Positions 17,141 to 26,495 are shown, numbered from the stretch's first letter. The stretch is 64,000 nt of DNA from Pirellulales bacterium (GCA_022841705.1 JALHQZ010000002.1:992001-1056000), one strand, 5' to 3'. A program made the numbers and translations. The notes: generated by a model from the sequence alone, not told the origin.

Positions 17141-17647
17141 TTAAACTGTGCGGCGGGAGGCGGCGAGGAAGTTCAGGCGGAGTCGTTGGCGGGCCCGACA
17201 GACGCGCGACAGAACCGTGCCCAAAGGCACGCCCAGCGCGTCGGCGGTTTCTTGGTGAGTGAGTTCCCCGACCACCACCAGGAGTAAAGACTCCCGCAGT
17301 TCGTCGGGCAACTGCATCAAGGCGAGCTGCATTTCATCGGTCAACTCGTGAGCCAACGGATCCGCCGCTTCGACGGCGACCTCCCACGCCGGATCGCCGC
17401 CGATCGTGGGACTACGCCCCACGCGCCGCCAACGATCCACCACGCGCCTTCGCAAAATGGAAGCTAGCCATGCGCGACCGCCCCGATTCGGATCGAAACG
17501 GTCCCGACTGGTCCAAGCACTGCGCAGCGTCTCCTGCACAATGTCCTCGGCATCGTGACCTTGGCCCGTTAGTCGGTAGGCCAAGCGGTACAATGCCGGG
17601 GCATGTTCTTCGACCAGCTCCTGGAAAGCCGCCCGCGAAAGCGCCAC
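17141..17647 (-). CDS. ECF-type RNA polymerase sigma factor
   Basis: The 168-residue protein has sigma region 2 (ALYRLAYRLTGQGHDAEDIV then ETLRSAWTSRDRF, residues 18-52) and region 4 (LPDELRESLLLVVVGELTHQ then ETADALGVPLGTVLSRVCRA), with no region 3, as expected of an extracytoplasmic-function sigma factor. It starts at GTG 17647 behind AGAGG. The partner gene downstream may regulate it. Which stress it answers cannot be told from the sequence. Confidence 0.9.
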   Translation of the reverse strand: MALSRAAFQELVEEHAPALYRLAYRLTGQGHDAEDIVQETLRSAWTSRDRFDPNRGGRAWLASILRRRVVDRWRRVGRSPTIGGDPAWEVAVEAADPLAHELTDEMQLALMQLPDELRESLLLVVVGELTHQETADALGVPLGTVLSRVCRARQRLRLNFLAASRRTV

Positions 17648-17923
17648 CCGTTGCCTCTTCTTTCAGCATGTTCCGTGCTGAGTGTGACTCCTCCCCACAA
17701 CTGTAGAGTACCACACCGAAGGGAGGAGACAGAGAGAGATTCGGCGGAGGGGTGTAGGTTATTCCCGGAAAAAGTGGGCAGCGGGCAGTAGGCGGTGGGC
17801 GGTGAGGGGAAATGGCGAAAACGCAGCATATTTTCCTGCCTACTGTCCATTGCCTTCCGCCCACTCGTCTTTGCCGCAACTCGTTGTGGGAATTAGAATT
17901 ACGCTATCCGCCGGACTACCCCG
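17648..17923. other. intergenic region with GGGCAGCGGGCAGTAGGC palindrome
   Basis: The gap between the divergent sigma factor and the large membrane protein has gggcagcgggcagtaggcgg (from 17777), which is roughly complemented by cctgcctactgtccattgcc near 17836. Similar words occur at 22563-22580 and 55260-55290. No gene is seen. Confidence 0.45.
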
Positions 17924-19864
17924 ATGCTGAAATTTGAACCCCCAACCGTCCCAACCGCTCACCGCCGCTTCGCGCGCGGGCGCTGGGTTTGGCTCGCCCC
18001 GCTGGCACTCTTGGTCGCCGCAGCCGCTTGGTTTTCGACACCGCATGAAACCTCGACGCCCATCGGGGGAGCCGCACTGCCGCAGCCCGTCGCCCTCACC
18101 CTCCCCTCCCCCGCCGAGTGGGAAGCCATCACCGACAACACCCCGTTCCGCGATGCCGAAACGCCGCTGTGGTTCGCCGTCTGGAGCGAACTGCAGAAAC
18201 TCACCGATAAGCAAACTCCCGCCAGCAGTGGTGAAGCGACGTACGTGCAGCTTGTGAATCAAGCGGACGTGTATCGCGGCAAAGTCGTCACCGTGCGGGG
18301 GTGGGTGCTGCGGAGTGAAGTGGTGACGCCGGGGGAGAATGAACTGGGAATCGAGCAGCTTCATCGTGTCATCATGAAACCGGCGGGTGGTGGGGAGTGG
18401 CCGCTGATTGTGTATGCGCTTGACGCGCCGGAAGATGTGGGCGAGCCATTTGAGCTCGCAGTCAATGCGGTGTTCTTTAAGAATCTGTCTTATCGGCATG
18501 AGGGTGGGGTGGGGCTCGCACCGGTGCTGCTCACAAGTCGGATCGCGGGACCACCGCCGCAAATGGCTACAGTAAAAAAAGAACCGCCCCTCTCGCCGCT
18601 GGGCGTCGTGCTCCTAGCTGCGGCGGGCGCTGCGGCGTTGGTCGCCTATGCTTGGCGACGAGGTGGCCGCGTCGTAATCAACCCCTTGCTCTTCCTGCTA
18701 ATTCTGCCGCTCAATTGCGAAGGCGCCCCGACCGCGACCGAACTGTTAGAACTGCTCGGCTGGAAAAGTGTAGAGCTTGCCAACGCCACGAATGAAGAAC
18801 TCGCGCCGCTGGCGATACGGCTGAAGAGATTCTCCAACGAAGAGCTCGCGGAAGTTGGGGGCGACTTTCAGCGCGTGGTTGGCAAAGTCACTGCGATGAA
18901 GCCGTTTGCAGTTGGCGAAGTTACGAGTGCGGCAATTGCCGTTATCAAGGAAAGCGGCGAAGAATGCATTCTCATCACGACGATGCCGCCCAAGCAATGG
19001 AGCGAACTGTCGCCCCTCTCCGAACCGCTTGAATTTATCGGTCTTCGCATCGAAGGCGGCGACGGCCTGCGATACGTTGCGCCGCGGGTCGCATGGCGGC
19101 CGACCGAAATGAAATTGCCGACGGTGAACTTCGGCGAATCTCTCCTTGGGGCAGCCGGGGTGAACGTGGCGGAACTCGAAACGCCGGTGGATCGCCGGCC
19201 GCTGGAGCGCGCGGATCGAGCGAGTTTTTACGAACTGTTGGCGGCGATGCGAACGCAATCGACGGCCAAACTAGTGGAAATCGCGCGGGGGCGGATTAGC
19301 GAATTTGCGGCCGAGTTCTCGGGACCAAACGCGCCGATGGAACGTCGGCGGCTAACGAAACTCGTTGATGGGGCGGCGGTCGATGGCGCTTATTCGGTGG
19401 CGCCTTTGTTTCTGGCGCCGCAGGATTTACGCGGTGAGCTCTTCACCTTCGATGCCGTTGTGCGGCGGGCGGTGCGGATAGAAGTCGCCTCCGCCGCGGA
19501 TACGCACGGCGTGACGCATTATTATGAACTGGAGGCGTACCCCGCCGACTCACAAAATTTACCGCTGGTGTTTTGCGTGCCGGAGATTCCCGCTGGGTTC
19601 GCAACGGGGGATGACATCGCCCAACCCGCGCGGCTGGCCGGGTTCTTTTACAAACAGTGGCGGTACACGCCACGTCGAGCGCCGACCGACGATCAAACGC
19701 GTCAGTTCGCGCCGTTGTTGATTGGACCAAAGCCGCAAATTCTCGAAACGCCGACGCCGGCGATGTCGCCCCTCACGCCAGTGATCGCCGGCGGCATGTT
19801 ACTCTTCCTCGCGCTGCTGGCCGCTTTCCTCTGGCGCACCCATCGCGAAGATCGTCGCTCGTGA
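17924..19864 (+). CDS. large membrane protein of unknown function
   Basis: The 646-residue protein has an N-terminal membrane anchor (VWLAPLALLVAAAAWFS, residues 22-38), a first soluble domain (about 70-205) with VYRGKVVTVRGWVLRSEVVT, which suggests an OB-like fold, a pair of hydrophobic segments near residues 228-270, a second and third soluble part with a repeated theme (GDFQRVVGKVTAMKPFAVGE; LRGELFTFDAVVRRAVRIEV), and a C-terminal membrane helix (MLLFLALLAAFLWRTHRE). The three domains look like repeats of one another. I do not recognise a named family. It ends one base before the convergent cobalamin adenosyltransferase gene. Confidence 0.75.
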   Translation: MLKFEPPTVPTAHRRFARGRWVWLAPLALLVAAAAWFSTPHETSTPIGGAALPQPVALTLPSPAEWEAITDNTPFRDAETPLWFAVWSELQKLTDKQTPASSGEATYVQLVNQADVYRGKVVTVRGWVLRSEVVTPGENELGIEQLHRVIMKPAGGGEWPLIVYALDAPEDVGEPFELAVNAVFFKNLSYRHEGGVGLAPVLLTSRIAGPPPQMATVKKEPPLSPLGVVLLAAAGAAALVAYAWRRGGRVVINPLLFLLILPLNCEGAPTATELLELLGWKSVELANATNEELAPLAIRLKRFSNEELAEVGGDFQRVVGKVTAMKPFAVGEVTSAAIAVIKESGEECILITTMPPKQWSELSPLSEPLEFIGLRIEGGDGLRYVAPRVAWRPTEMKLPTVNFGESLLGAAGVNVAELETPVDRRPLERADRASFYELLAAMRTQSTAKLVEIARGRISEFAAEFSGPNAPMERRRLTKLVDGAAVDGAYSVAPLFLAPQDLRGELFTFDAVVRRAVRIEVASAADTHGVTHYYELEAYPADSQNLPLVFCVPEIPAGFATGDDIAQPARLAGFFYKQWRYTPRRAPTDDQTRQFAPLLIGPKPQILETPTPAMSPLTPVIAGGMLLFLALLAAFLWRTHREDRRS

Positions 19865-19865
19865 A

Positions 19866-20423
19866 TCATTTCTTCATCCACGGCACATCCGCTTCCCCAG
19901 CCGCATGATTCGCCGCGCGGGCGAGGACGAACAGCAAGTCGCCCAATCGGTTGACGTACACGAGCGCCGTCTCACGGATCGGTTCGCGATCGTTAAGGAC
20001 CACAATCAGCCGTTCGGCACGGCGACAGATGGTGCGGGCCAGGTGCAGCGCCGCGGCGGTCGGCGTGCCGCCGGGGAGGATGAACTGCCGCAAGGCGGGA
20101 AGTTGTTCTTCATGCGAATCGATTGCTGCTTCTAAGCGATCGACATCCGCTTCCTCGAGCAGCGCTGTCTTCTTCGCCACCGGATCGGGTGACGCAAGCT
20201 CGGCGCCAAGATCGAACAGGCGGTTTTGAATTTCAGCAAGCAGGGCATCAAGCCCCACCGGCGCTGACGAGCCGCGCGCGATCTCCGCTCGCGCAACGCC
20301 GAGCGCTGCGTTCAGTTCATCGACCGTGCCATAAGCAGCCAGCCGGTCGTGGCTTTTCCTTACGCGCTGGCCGCCGACGAGAGCCGATTCGCCGCCGTCG
20401 CCGGTTTTGGTGTAAATTTTCAT
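19866..20423 (-). CDS. PduO-type cob(I)alamin adenosyltransferase
   Basis: This enzyme moves the adenosyl group of ATP to cob(I)alamin to make coenzyme B12. The 185-residue protein has the PduO-type start KIYTKTGDGGESALVGGQRV, the YGTVDELNAALG motif (residues 31-42) and the C-terminal RLGDLLFVLARAANH. The active-site segment LPGGTPTAAALHLARTICRR then AER is intact. Length and motifs match the trimeric MMAB/PduO family. No other cobalamin gene is near, so it is probably a stand-alone repair or salvage enzyme that serves B12-dependent enzymes elsewhere. Confidence 0.93.
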   Translation of the reverse strand: MKIYTKTGDGGESALVGGQRVRKSHDRLAAYGTVDELNAALGVARAEIARGSSAPVGLDALLAEIQNRLFDLGAELASPDPVAKKTALLEEADVDRLEAAIDSHEEQLPALRQFILPGGTPTAAALHLARTICRRAERLIVVLNDREPIRETALVYVNRLGDLLFVLARAANHAAGEADVPWMKK

Positions 20424-20520
20424 CGCAGGGCCATCCGTTGGACTGGAAACGACTTAACTGACAGCCTGCGAAGATACGCTCATTGGCGGTCGTTGAGTAG
20501 GCACCAACCGAGGACGGCTC

Positions 20521-20604
20521 GGGTGGCTGGGGTCGGCGCGTCAGCCGCCCCCAGCAGAGGTGGAGTCTGTGCCGAAGCTGCTGGGGTCTCGACCCCAGCC
20601 ACCC
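20521..20604. repeat. GGGTGGCTGGGGTCG inverted repeat
   Basis: GGGTGGCTGGGGTCG at 20521-20535 is perfectly complemented by CGACCCCAGCCACCC at 20590-20604, with extra pairing inside (ccccagcag with ctgctgggg). It lies between the adenosyltransferase gene and the tad cluster. It belongs to the genome's set of dispersed palindromes. Confidence 0.75.
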
Positions 20605-20611
20605 CGTCGCG

Positions 20612-21031
20612 CTAACTGCCCACGCGCGTTTCGGCGCGCTCGGTGCGCAAAGTCGAAGAACTCGTCAGCGTTTGGTCGCGCATAAAGCGGGGCGAGATCA
20701 AGCCGTTGCGGTTCATGGGGATGGCCACCTGCACGGTGACGCTGCGCGTGTCGGGCTGAATTGCGCTCGGAGTAATCGTCACACTCGCGCCGCGGGCGCC
20801 AATTATTCGCAGGATGCGATTCGCTTCGGCGGTCGCTTCGGCGGCGGTCGCCCCGGGCACCATCACGCGGCGGGCCGCTTCATAAGCTGCGTTGTCGGCC
20901 GTGTGCCGCAGGACGTTCGTCCAGGTGAACTCAAACAGCGCGAAGACAAACAAAAAGAAGATCGGCGCGCAGAGGGCGAACTCCACGGCGGCGGCGCCTC
21001 GACGCACATTCTTGATAGGCTTGCGCAACAT
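20612..21031 (-). CDS. TadE-family pseudopilin-like protein (downstream copy)
   Basis: TadE/TadF proteins are minor pseudopilins of the tight-adherence (Flp pilus) system. The 139-residue protein has the family N-terminus: basic NVRRG, then AAAVEFALCAPIFFLFVFAL (residues 12-31) with the conserved Glu, then a periplasmic part (YEAARRVMVPGATAAEATAE). It lies 12 bases after the vWA/TadG gene. No TadA ATPase, TadB/C or secretin is seen, so the cluster is a partial tad locus. Confidence 0.87.
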   Translation of the reverse strand: MLRKPIKNVRRGAAAVEFALCAPIFFLFVFALFEFTWTNVLRHTADNAAYEAARRVMVPGATAAEATAEANRILRIIGARGASVTITPSAIQPDTRSVTVQVAIPMNRNGLISPRFMRDQTLTSSSTLRTERAETRVGS

Positions 21032-21043
21032 TGAGTTTAATCA

Positions 21044-22087
21044 TTACTCCGTCAGCAACACCGGCAGCGTCCGAGCGATGGTGCGAAACACTTCGCTCAA
21101 ATCGGTCGAACTATCCGCATGAAAGTGCTCGCCGCCCGTTTGCGCAGCGACCCGTTGCATGAGTCGCCGGTCGGCGTCGGCGCCGAAGGTCACCGTATGA
21201 ACGACGATCCCAAGTCGAGCTGCTTCCGCAGCCGGTGTGGTTGGGTTCACGCCGGTGTTGTGGATGCCGTCGGTCATCAGCACGATGGTTTGAATCGCGA
21301 ACGGCCGGTGTTCGCTACCGGTAATCACGCGAATGCCATCCGCGAGGCCCAGACCGATCGCCGTGTTGCCGCTGGCGCGATAGGCGTTCACTTGATCGCG
21401 AACGGTTGTGTAGTTGGTCGTGAGGCGCGAGTCGATTCGCGAAGCGGTTGAATAACTTACGAGCCCTACCAGTTCATTGGGAAACGTGTTGTCGAGCTCG
21501 CTCAGAAAATCTTGCACCGCCGTCTTCAGGCCCGCGATCTTGCTGCCGAGCATCGAGCCCGAACGGTCGAGCACGAGGCAAATATCGCGGTCGAGCACCG
21601 TGCTGGTAGCGACCTGCTGCGGTTCGAACCGGTTCACGCCGAGCACGCGGCCGAAGAACAGCGGCACACCCCCCGCCAAGCTGCGATCGGTCCGCAGGCC
21701 TTGCACGCGCACCGCGTTGGTTGGCGTGCCGCCCACAGTAAACACAAACTTGTCCGTACTGCGCGACTGAATGCTGGAGCCGAACTCCACATCGGTCGGC
21801 CGGATGCGCAGGCCCGCGCCCGCGACGTCGTTGCGCTGCGCCGCATCTTGCGCGGCGAGCCGAGCGCGAGGGATATCTTGTTCCGCTGAAAGCGTTTTGC
21901 CGCCGGCCCGCGCGGCGGAGTCGGTGGCGGTCCGCAGTTCGGTCCGCACCAGTTGCATCCACGCGGTGTCCACCGCCATCGCGGCGAGAATGACGAACAC
22001 GGGCAGCAAGAGCGCTACGAGCACCAAGATGGCGCCGCGCCGCTGCTGCTTCATCCCTCGTCGAGAGTTACGCGTTGCAAACTTCAT
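21044..22087 (-). CDS. TadG-like protein with von Willebrand A domain
   Basis: The 347-residue protein has a TadG-like N-terminus (QRRGAILVLVALLLPVFVIL, residues 15-34), in which a single helix anchors it as a pseudopilin-like protein. From residue 167 it carries a vWA domain with an intact metal-ion site: DICLVLDRSGSMLGSK (DxSxS), SGNTAIG and VLMTDG. The start overlaps the stop of the preceding tadE by 4 bases (ATGA), a sign of translational coupling. vWA-bearing TadG proteins are known in several phyla and probably mediate contacts at the cell surface; that role is inferred. Confidence 0.88.
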   Translation of the reverse strand: MKFATRNSRRGMKQQRRGAILVLVALLLPVFVILAAMAVDTAWMQLVRTELRTATDSAARAGGKTLSAEQDIPRARLAAQDAAQRNDVAGAGLRIRPTDVEFGSSIQSRSTDKFVFTVGGTPTNAVRVQGLRTDRSLAGGVPLFFGRVLGVNRFEPQQVATSTVLDRDICLVLDRSGSMLGSKIAGLKTAVQDFLSELDNTFPNELVGLVSYSTASRIDSRLTTNYTTVRDQVNAYRASGNTAIGLGLADGIRVITGSEHRPFAIQTIVLMTDGIHNTGVNPTTPAAEAARLGIVVHTVTFGADADRRLMQRVAAQTGGEHFHADSSTDLSEVFRTIARTLPVLLTE

Positions 22088-22509
22088 TGCGGCAACTCCC
22101 GCATGTACTCGGCCGCTCCGGTGAGCGTGCGGCCGCGGAAGAAGCGGAGCGGCAGAATCGCATTGCGATCGGTCGCCGCGGAAACTTGCACTTCAAAAAA
22201 TTGTCCTTCACGAATCGATTCGAGATTCGCCGGGTTCATCCGCACCGTGCCGCCCACCACGCGGCGATCCCGCAGGATGCCCTCGCACACTCGCTGCACG
22301 TCGGCCGTCGTTGCGCCAGCGGCGACCGCGGTATGCGCGCCTTCGTAAGCAGCCACCGCGAGCGACTGCTTGAGGAAAATCATCGAACACGTTTCGATCA
22401 TCGCCAGTGTGAGCAGCACGAGCAGCGGCAAACAAACCGCCAGCTCCGCCGCCGCGATGCCACGGCGCAGGGCACGTTTGGTCAGACGTCGAAGATGATC
22501 ACTACGCAT
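22084..22509 (-). CDS. TadE-family pseudopilin-like protein (upstream copy)
   Basis: From ATG 22509 the protein has 141 residues with the TadE pattern: basic RRLTKRALRRG, then IAAAELAVCLPLLVLLTLAM, in which the Glu after the Ala run is conserved, and a periplasmic tail that ends LTGAAEYMRELPQ. A longer reading from GTG 22569 would add a stretch encoded by the repeated word ggtcgaaaggt, which looks like intergenic DNA, so I prefer the ATG. It is the first gene of the tadE-tadG-tadE group and overlaps the next by 4 bases. Confidence 0.83.
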   Translation of the reverse strand: MRSDHLRRLTKRALRRGIAAAELAVCLPLLVLLTLAMIETCSMIFLKQSLAVAAYEGAHTAVAAGATTADVQRVCEGILRDRRVVGGTVRMNPANLESIREGQFFEVQVSAATDRNAILPLRFFRGRTLTGAAEYMRELPQ

Positions 22510-22572
22510 GGGGTCAAAAGGTCGAAAGGTAGAAGGGTCGAAAGGTGCTCGGGAGTTCGTACTGACCACTGC

Positions 22573-22995
22573 CTACTGCCCGCTTTCCACCTTGTCATTC
22601 GCAAACACCCGCTCGGTCACTCGATTCAAATCACTCGCCAGTTCTTGCCAGTAGTCATCGCTGCGAAACGTCATCAGCTGGGGGCGTTCACCATCGGCCA
22701 GTTTATGCAGCGCCGCGCGGAACCGTTTCACCGGTCCCGCGAACTTCGCGCTGAGGCGAATCGAATCGAACACGAACACCGGCAAGAGCCCGATCAGCAC
22801 CAACAGAATCGGCCCGTGCGTCCACCACGCTTCGGCGATGGTTTGGCCCACCGACACAAACGGATTGCTAAGCCATTGCATGCCGATGGCCACCGCCGCC
22901 GCGACCAGCGTAAAGATGCTCCAGTGCAGCACCAACCGCCGCGCGAGCTCGCCCTGCACTTGGGGATCAACGAATTTTGTTTTGCGACTATTCAC
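22573..22995 (-). CDS. membrane protein with HAMP-like segment
   Basis: The 140-residue protein has two membrane helices (WSIFTLVAAAVAIGMQWLS, residues 25-43, and HGPILLVLIGLLPVFVFDSI, 60-79), directly followed by a HAMP-like stretch (KFAGPVKRFRAALHKLADGE then LNRVTERV). It ends without any output domain, so it is a sensor-like stub and not a full receptor. It lies just upstream of the tadE-tadG-tadE cluster on the same strand. I recognise the pattern but no named family. Confidence 0.72.
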   Translation of the reverse strand: MNSRKTKFVDPQVQGELARRLVLHWSIFTLVAAAVAIGMQWLSNPFVSVGQTIAEAWWTHGPILLVLIGLLPVFVFDSIRLSAKFAGPVKRFRAALHKLADGERPQLMTFRSDDYWQELASDLNRVTERVFANDKVESGQ

Positions 22996-23335
22996 GGCCG
23001 AGTATCCGCGGAGCCTGATGGAATGACCTACGGAGCGTAGGCCTACGCGAAGTTTAGGTTGTCCTCATGCGTTCGCCGTTGAGATGAAGCTCATTTGCAT
23101 GCGGCTTAACCGCTACAATCGCAACGATTAGACTCTTGCTACCGATCACTCTCCTCTCATGTCAACCTCGCTGAAGGCAGCCAAGCAGGCTACCGGCGGC
23201 CAAGAAAATTCTAAAAAAGTCTCGATTTCTCTTCTCGACGGGACCGTCGCGATGCTAACATAAGCCCGCGACCCCAACCCGAGCCCGTTGCTGTTGACTC
23301 ACCCCGCGACCGGCAATCCCCGAGGAGTGCGACCG

Positions 23336-24313
23336 ATGAAGACCTCACGACCGTGGTTGTTCGGGTTGGGCTTAGCCGCCGGACTGGGTTTCTTAGTTGG
23401 AGGGAGTAGCGCCGCATTCGGCGAGACGATCGCCTCCGCTTCGGCCAGCGGTGGTGCGTTTGACGCGGTCGGGATTCAGGTGAATCCAGGTGTGGTCGAA
23501 GTGGGCAAACCGCTCGATTGCACCCCTTGCGCGATTTCGGATCCAAGTCCCGTTTCCAATAAGTCGAGCGTCAGTCTTAATGGCGACGCCAGTTTTTTGG
23601 GAGCACTAGCGCTCGCTCGAGCGAGCGCACGGGCCGTGCCCGGCCATTTGAGCGTTAGCGTGATCGCAGGCGCCTCCTCGAGTAAAGACAAGCAATCCGC
23701 GGATGTTAATGCGACCGCAAGCGCGGAGTGGACCTCTCGAGTCAAGTTCAACGTGCCCGGTTTGCCCGCTGGTACGCGGGTGATCACTCACCCCATTCTG
23801 AATCTTGAAGGAGATTTTTTCGGGACCGCCACCGGAGCCGAAGCTTCGGGAAGCGCCTCATTGTTGATCAACGACCTTAGCTCGTTCCGGAGCCTGCCGA
23901 CTGGTCCTCACCCCGGCGGCAACTGGGGCGGAATTATTGTCGGTCCCGGCACAAACTTGACCAATCTCGTTCCCAGTTCGATCCAGCTCACCAGAAAATT
24001 CACGGTGGGTGAATTCGGCACGATTGGATTTCGATTTACGATCTCGGCGTTCGTCAACTCCGACGGAAGCACGCGGGATGTCTCCGCCTCGAAAAAAGGA
24101 ACAGTGAGTGTGACGGGTGACGCCAGTCGCAGCCTGCGGTGGGGTGGAATTGAAAGCGTTACGGACGAAGAGGGTAACCCCATCACCGATTGGTCGATCA
24201 CGTCGGATGACGGTTTCGATTTTTCCCAACCATTTCCTGTGCCGGAGCCAGCGAGCCTGCTCCTCATGTGTTCGATGCTCGTGACCGTACTTGCCGCGAA
24301 AAGCCTTCGCTAG
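23336..24313 (+). CDS. PEP-CTERM exported protein
   Basis: From ATG 23336 (GAGGAG 10 bases before it) the protein has about 325 residues. The signal peptide (WLFGLGLAAGLGFLVGGSSA) is followed by a Ser/Ala/Gly-rich body without recognisable enzymatic motifs, and a PEP-CTERM sorting tail at the end: PVPEPASLLLMCSMLVTVLA with a basic last residue. Such proteins are handled by an exosortase and delivered to the cell surface or extracellular matrix. No exosortase is seen here. An upstream in-frame ATG at 23288 lacks a ribosome-binding site. Confidence 0.85.
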   Translation: MKTSRPWLFGLGLAAGLGFLVGGSSAAFGETIASASASGGAFDAVGIQVNPGVVEVGKPLDCTPCAISDPSPVSNKSSVSLNGDASFLGALALARASARAVPGHLSVSVIAGASSSKDKQSADVNATASAEWTSRVKFNVPGLPAGTRVITHPILNLEGDFFGTATGAEASGSASLLINDLSSFRSLPTGPHPGGNWGGIIVGPGTNLTNLVPSSIQLTRKFTVGEFGTIGFRFTISAFVNSDGSTRDVSASKKGTVSVTGDASRSLRWGGIESVTDEEGNPITDWSITSDDGFDFSQPFPVPEPASLLLMCSMLVTVLAAKSLR

Positions 24314-24356
24314 ACCCTCGCTCGCAGCAGCGAGTAAACGTATCCTCAGCGGCATC

Positions 24357-25682
24357 ATGGAAGCCGCCCCCACCCTCGCCGAAGCCACCCCCACCTGGGC
24401 CCGCATCGCCGCGCTGAGCTTCGGCGGGCCCGCGGGGCAAATTGCGGTGATGCACCGCATTTTGGTAGATGAGAAGAAGTGGGTCACCGAATCGCAGTTC
24501 CTGCACGCGCTCAATTACTGCATGCTGCTCCCCGGGCCGGAGGCGCAGCAGCTTGCCACTTACGTTGGCTGGCTGATGCACGGCGTGCCGGGGGGGCTGG
24601 TGGCAGGAGGGCTCTTCATTCTGCCGGGGGCGCTGGCGATTCTGGCGCTCAGTCTCGCTTACGTGTGGTTCGGACAAACCACGCTGATGATGGGCGTGCT
24701 GTTCGGCCTCAAGTGCGCGGTGATTGCGATTGTGTTTCAAGCGGTGCTGCGGATCGGCAAGCGGGTGCTGAAGAACCGCACGATGGTGACGCTCGCCGGC
24801 GCGTCGTTTCTGGCGATTTACCTCTTCGCAATTCCCTTCCCGCTGATCATCGCCGCCGCGGCGCTGATTGGATTCATCGGTGGGCGAGTGGCGCCGGAGC
24901 GGTTCTGCATCGTGAAGGGACATGGCGATGGTGAGGCGAGTAGTGATATTCCATCAATCACGTGGAGTGCGATGGTTCGCCGCGCGGCGATTGTGCTCGC
25001 GATCGGCCTTACCCTCTGGGCCGCGCCGATAGCGGCCGCGCGCTTCTTCGCCGGCGAAGAGTCGGCTCTCTACCGCGCGGGAATCTTCTTCAGCAAAGCG
25101 GCGGTGGTGACGTTCGGCGGCGCCTACTCGGTCCTCGCCTACATCGCCCAGCAAGCGGTCGAGAATTACCAGTGGCTCACGCCGCGTGAGATGGTCGATG
25201 GCCTCGGCTTCGCCGAAACCACGCCGGGCCCGCTGATTATGGTGGTGCAGTTCGTCGGCTTCATGGGCGTGTACCGCAACCCCGGCGGCCTCTCGCCATT
25301 AACAGCCGGGCTGTTGGGCTCCGCCCTCACAGTGTGGGTGACGTTCGTCCCCAGCTTCCTGTGGATCTTTCTGGGGGCTCCGTTTGTGCAGCGCTTGCGC
25401 GAACAAAAACTCCTCTCCGCCGCTCTCTCTGCCATCACCGCCGCGGTGGTCGGCGTGATTCTGAATCTCGCCATTTGGTTCGCGCTGCATGTGCTGTTTC
25501 AACAAACTTGGATCGCGAAGCTCGGCCCCGCGCAGCTCGAACTGCCGCAACTCTCAACATTCGAGTGGCGCGCCGGCTTGGTGACACTGCTCGCGATGAC
25601 GCTGGTGTTCATCTGGAACCGCGGCATGTTGGTGACGCTGGCCACCTGCATCGTCGCCGGCCTGGGGCTCATCGCAATGTAG
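24357..25682 (+). CDS. chrA: chromate transporter, two-domain ChrA family
   Basis: The ChrA (CHR) family exports chromate in some bacteria; many members have other or unknown anion substrates. From ATG 24357 the product has 441 residues and two homologous halves of about six helices each. Each half carries the family signature: LSFGGPAGQIAVMHRILVDE near the start and AVVTFGGAYSVLAYIAQQAV in the second half, followed by the LLPGPEAQ and ETTPGPLIM motifs respectively. The start was chosen over ATG 24291 because the extra N-terminal residues continue the preceding gene's sequence without a ribosome-binding site. It begins 43 bases after the PEP-CTERM gene. Confidence 0.9.
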   Translation: MEAAPTLAEATPTWARIAALSFGGPAGQIAVMHRILVDEKKWVTESQFLHALNYCMLLPGPEAQQLATYVGWLMHGVPGGLVAGGLFILPGALAILALSLAYVWFGQTTLMMGVLFGLKCAVIAIVFQAVLRIGKRVLKNRTMVTLAGASFLAIYLFAIPFPLIIAAAALIGFIGGRVAPERFCIVKGHGDGEASSDIPSITWSAMVRRAAIVLAIGLTLWAAPIAAARFFAGEESALYRAGIFFSKAAVVTFGGAYSVLAYIAQQAVENYQWLTPREMVDGLGFAETTPGPLIMVVQFVGFMGVYRNPGGLSPLTAGLLGSALTVWVTFVPSFLWIFLGAPFVQRLREQKLLSAALSAITAAVVGVILNLAIWFALHVLFQQTWIAKLGPAQLELPQLSTFEWRAGLVTLLAMTLVFIWNRGMLVTLATCIVAGLGLIAM

Positions 25683-25724
25683 CTTCGCTTCCTCCGACCC
25701 GAGCGGTCCATTTCAGTGCTTCAA

Positions 25725-26495
25725 TTATTCCGCTGCACCTTCAATCACCCGCACCGCCACCTTCCGAAACGCCACCGGCCCATGATTGCCCTGCAGTAGC
25801 ACGGGGCCGGCCGGGACTTCGGGCGACTCATCCCAAACGGCGCCCGTGGGGAAATTGACTTCCACGTGCTCGTGAATCAACTCACCATTGAGCCGCACCC
25901 AATCGAAGCGGCCGGGTGAGGTTTTCTCACCAGCGCTATTGAATCGCGGCGAACGGAACGCAAGTTCCAATGTTTGCCACTCACCCGCCGGCTTGGCGGA
26001 ATTCACGCGGGGCGCCGTTCCCTTATCAAGATACGTGAATGTCGGCGGCCCCAGCGAGCGGGGATACACGCCGCCGCACATGTTGCCGGTGGTCGGCTCC
26101 GCGCCGGCGGTGTCGAGAAACTGAATCTCATACAGCCCGTTGAGCTTCACCCCAGAGTTCGAACCGCGCGCGAGCATGAACTCGAGCCGCAACTCCACGT
26201 CGGTGAATTCTTCGCGGCTGATCAAATCCACCGGCTCGCGACCGGAGTTGATCGCCACCCCCTGCCCCGGTGAGCCGACTAAATGCTTGCCGGGCGCGGG
26301 CGGCAGCGTCGCATCCCCGACTATCCGCCAACCTTGCTGCGGTTCGCGCCAGGCTGAGAGTGAATCGTGCTCGGCGCCCAACAGCGTGATCCACTCCGCG
26401 CCAGCTGCAGGCCACACGACGACAAACTGGATCAACACTGCCGACAGGGAACGAAACAGAAATCGACACGTGCTCAGCATGAAGAAGTTTTTCAT
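25725..26495 (-). CDS. DUF1080 (3-keto-disaccharide hydrolase-like) exported protein
   Basis: The 256-residue protein has an N-terminal hydrophobic signal (LFRSLSAVLIQFVVVWPAAG) and one DUF1080 domain, a concanavalin-like jelly roll. Typical motifs are DVELRLEFMLARGSNSGVKL, YEIQFLDTAGA, CGGVYP, and the C-terminal PVLLQGNHGPVAFRKVAVRV. Members in Bacteroidota hydrolyse 3-keto-glycosides; most planctomycete copies are untested. It may start at the inner ATG (26480). Neither start has a good ribosome-binding site. It is convergent with chrA, 42 bases apart. Confidence 0.85.
   Translation of the reverse strand: MKNFFMLSTCRFLFRSLSAVLIQFVVVWPAAGAEWITLLGAEHDSLSAWREPQQGWRIVGDATLPPAPGKHLVGSPGQGVAINSGREPVDLISREEFTDVELRLEFMLARGSNSGVKLNGLYEIQFLDTAGAEPTTGNMCGGVYPRSLGPPTFTYLDKGTAPRVNSAKPAGEWQTLELAFRSPRFNSAGEKTSPGRFDWVRLNGELIHEHVEVNFPTGAVWDESPEVPAGPVLLQGNHGPVAFRKVAVRVIEGAAE

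Noticed and set aside
22510..22569. N-terminal extension of the upstream TadE protein
   Set aside because: The 20 extra codons are encoded by the repeated word ggtcgaaaggt and precede the normal TadE start.
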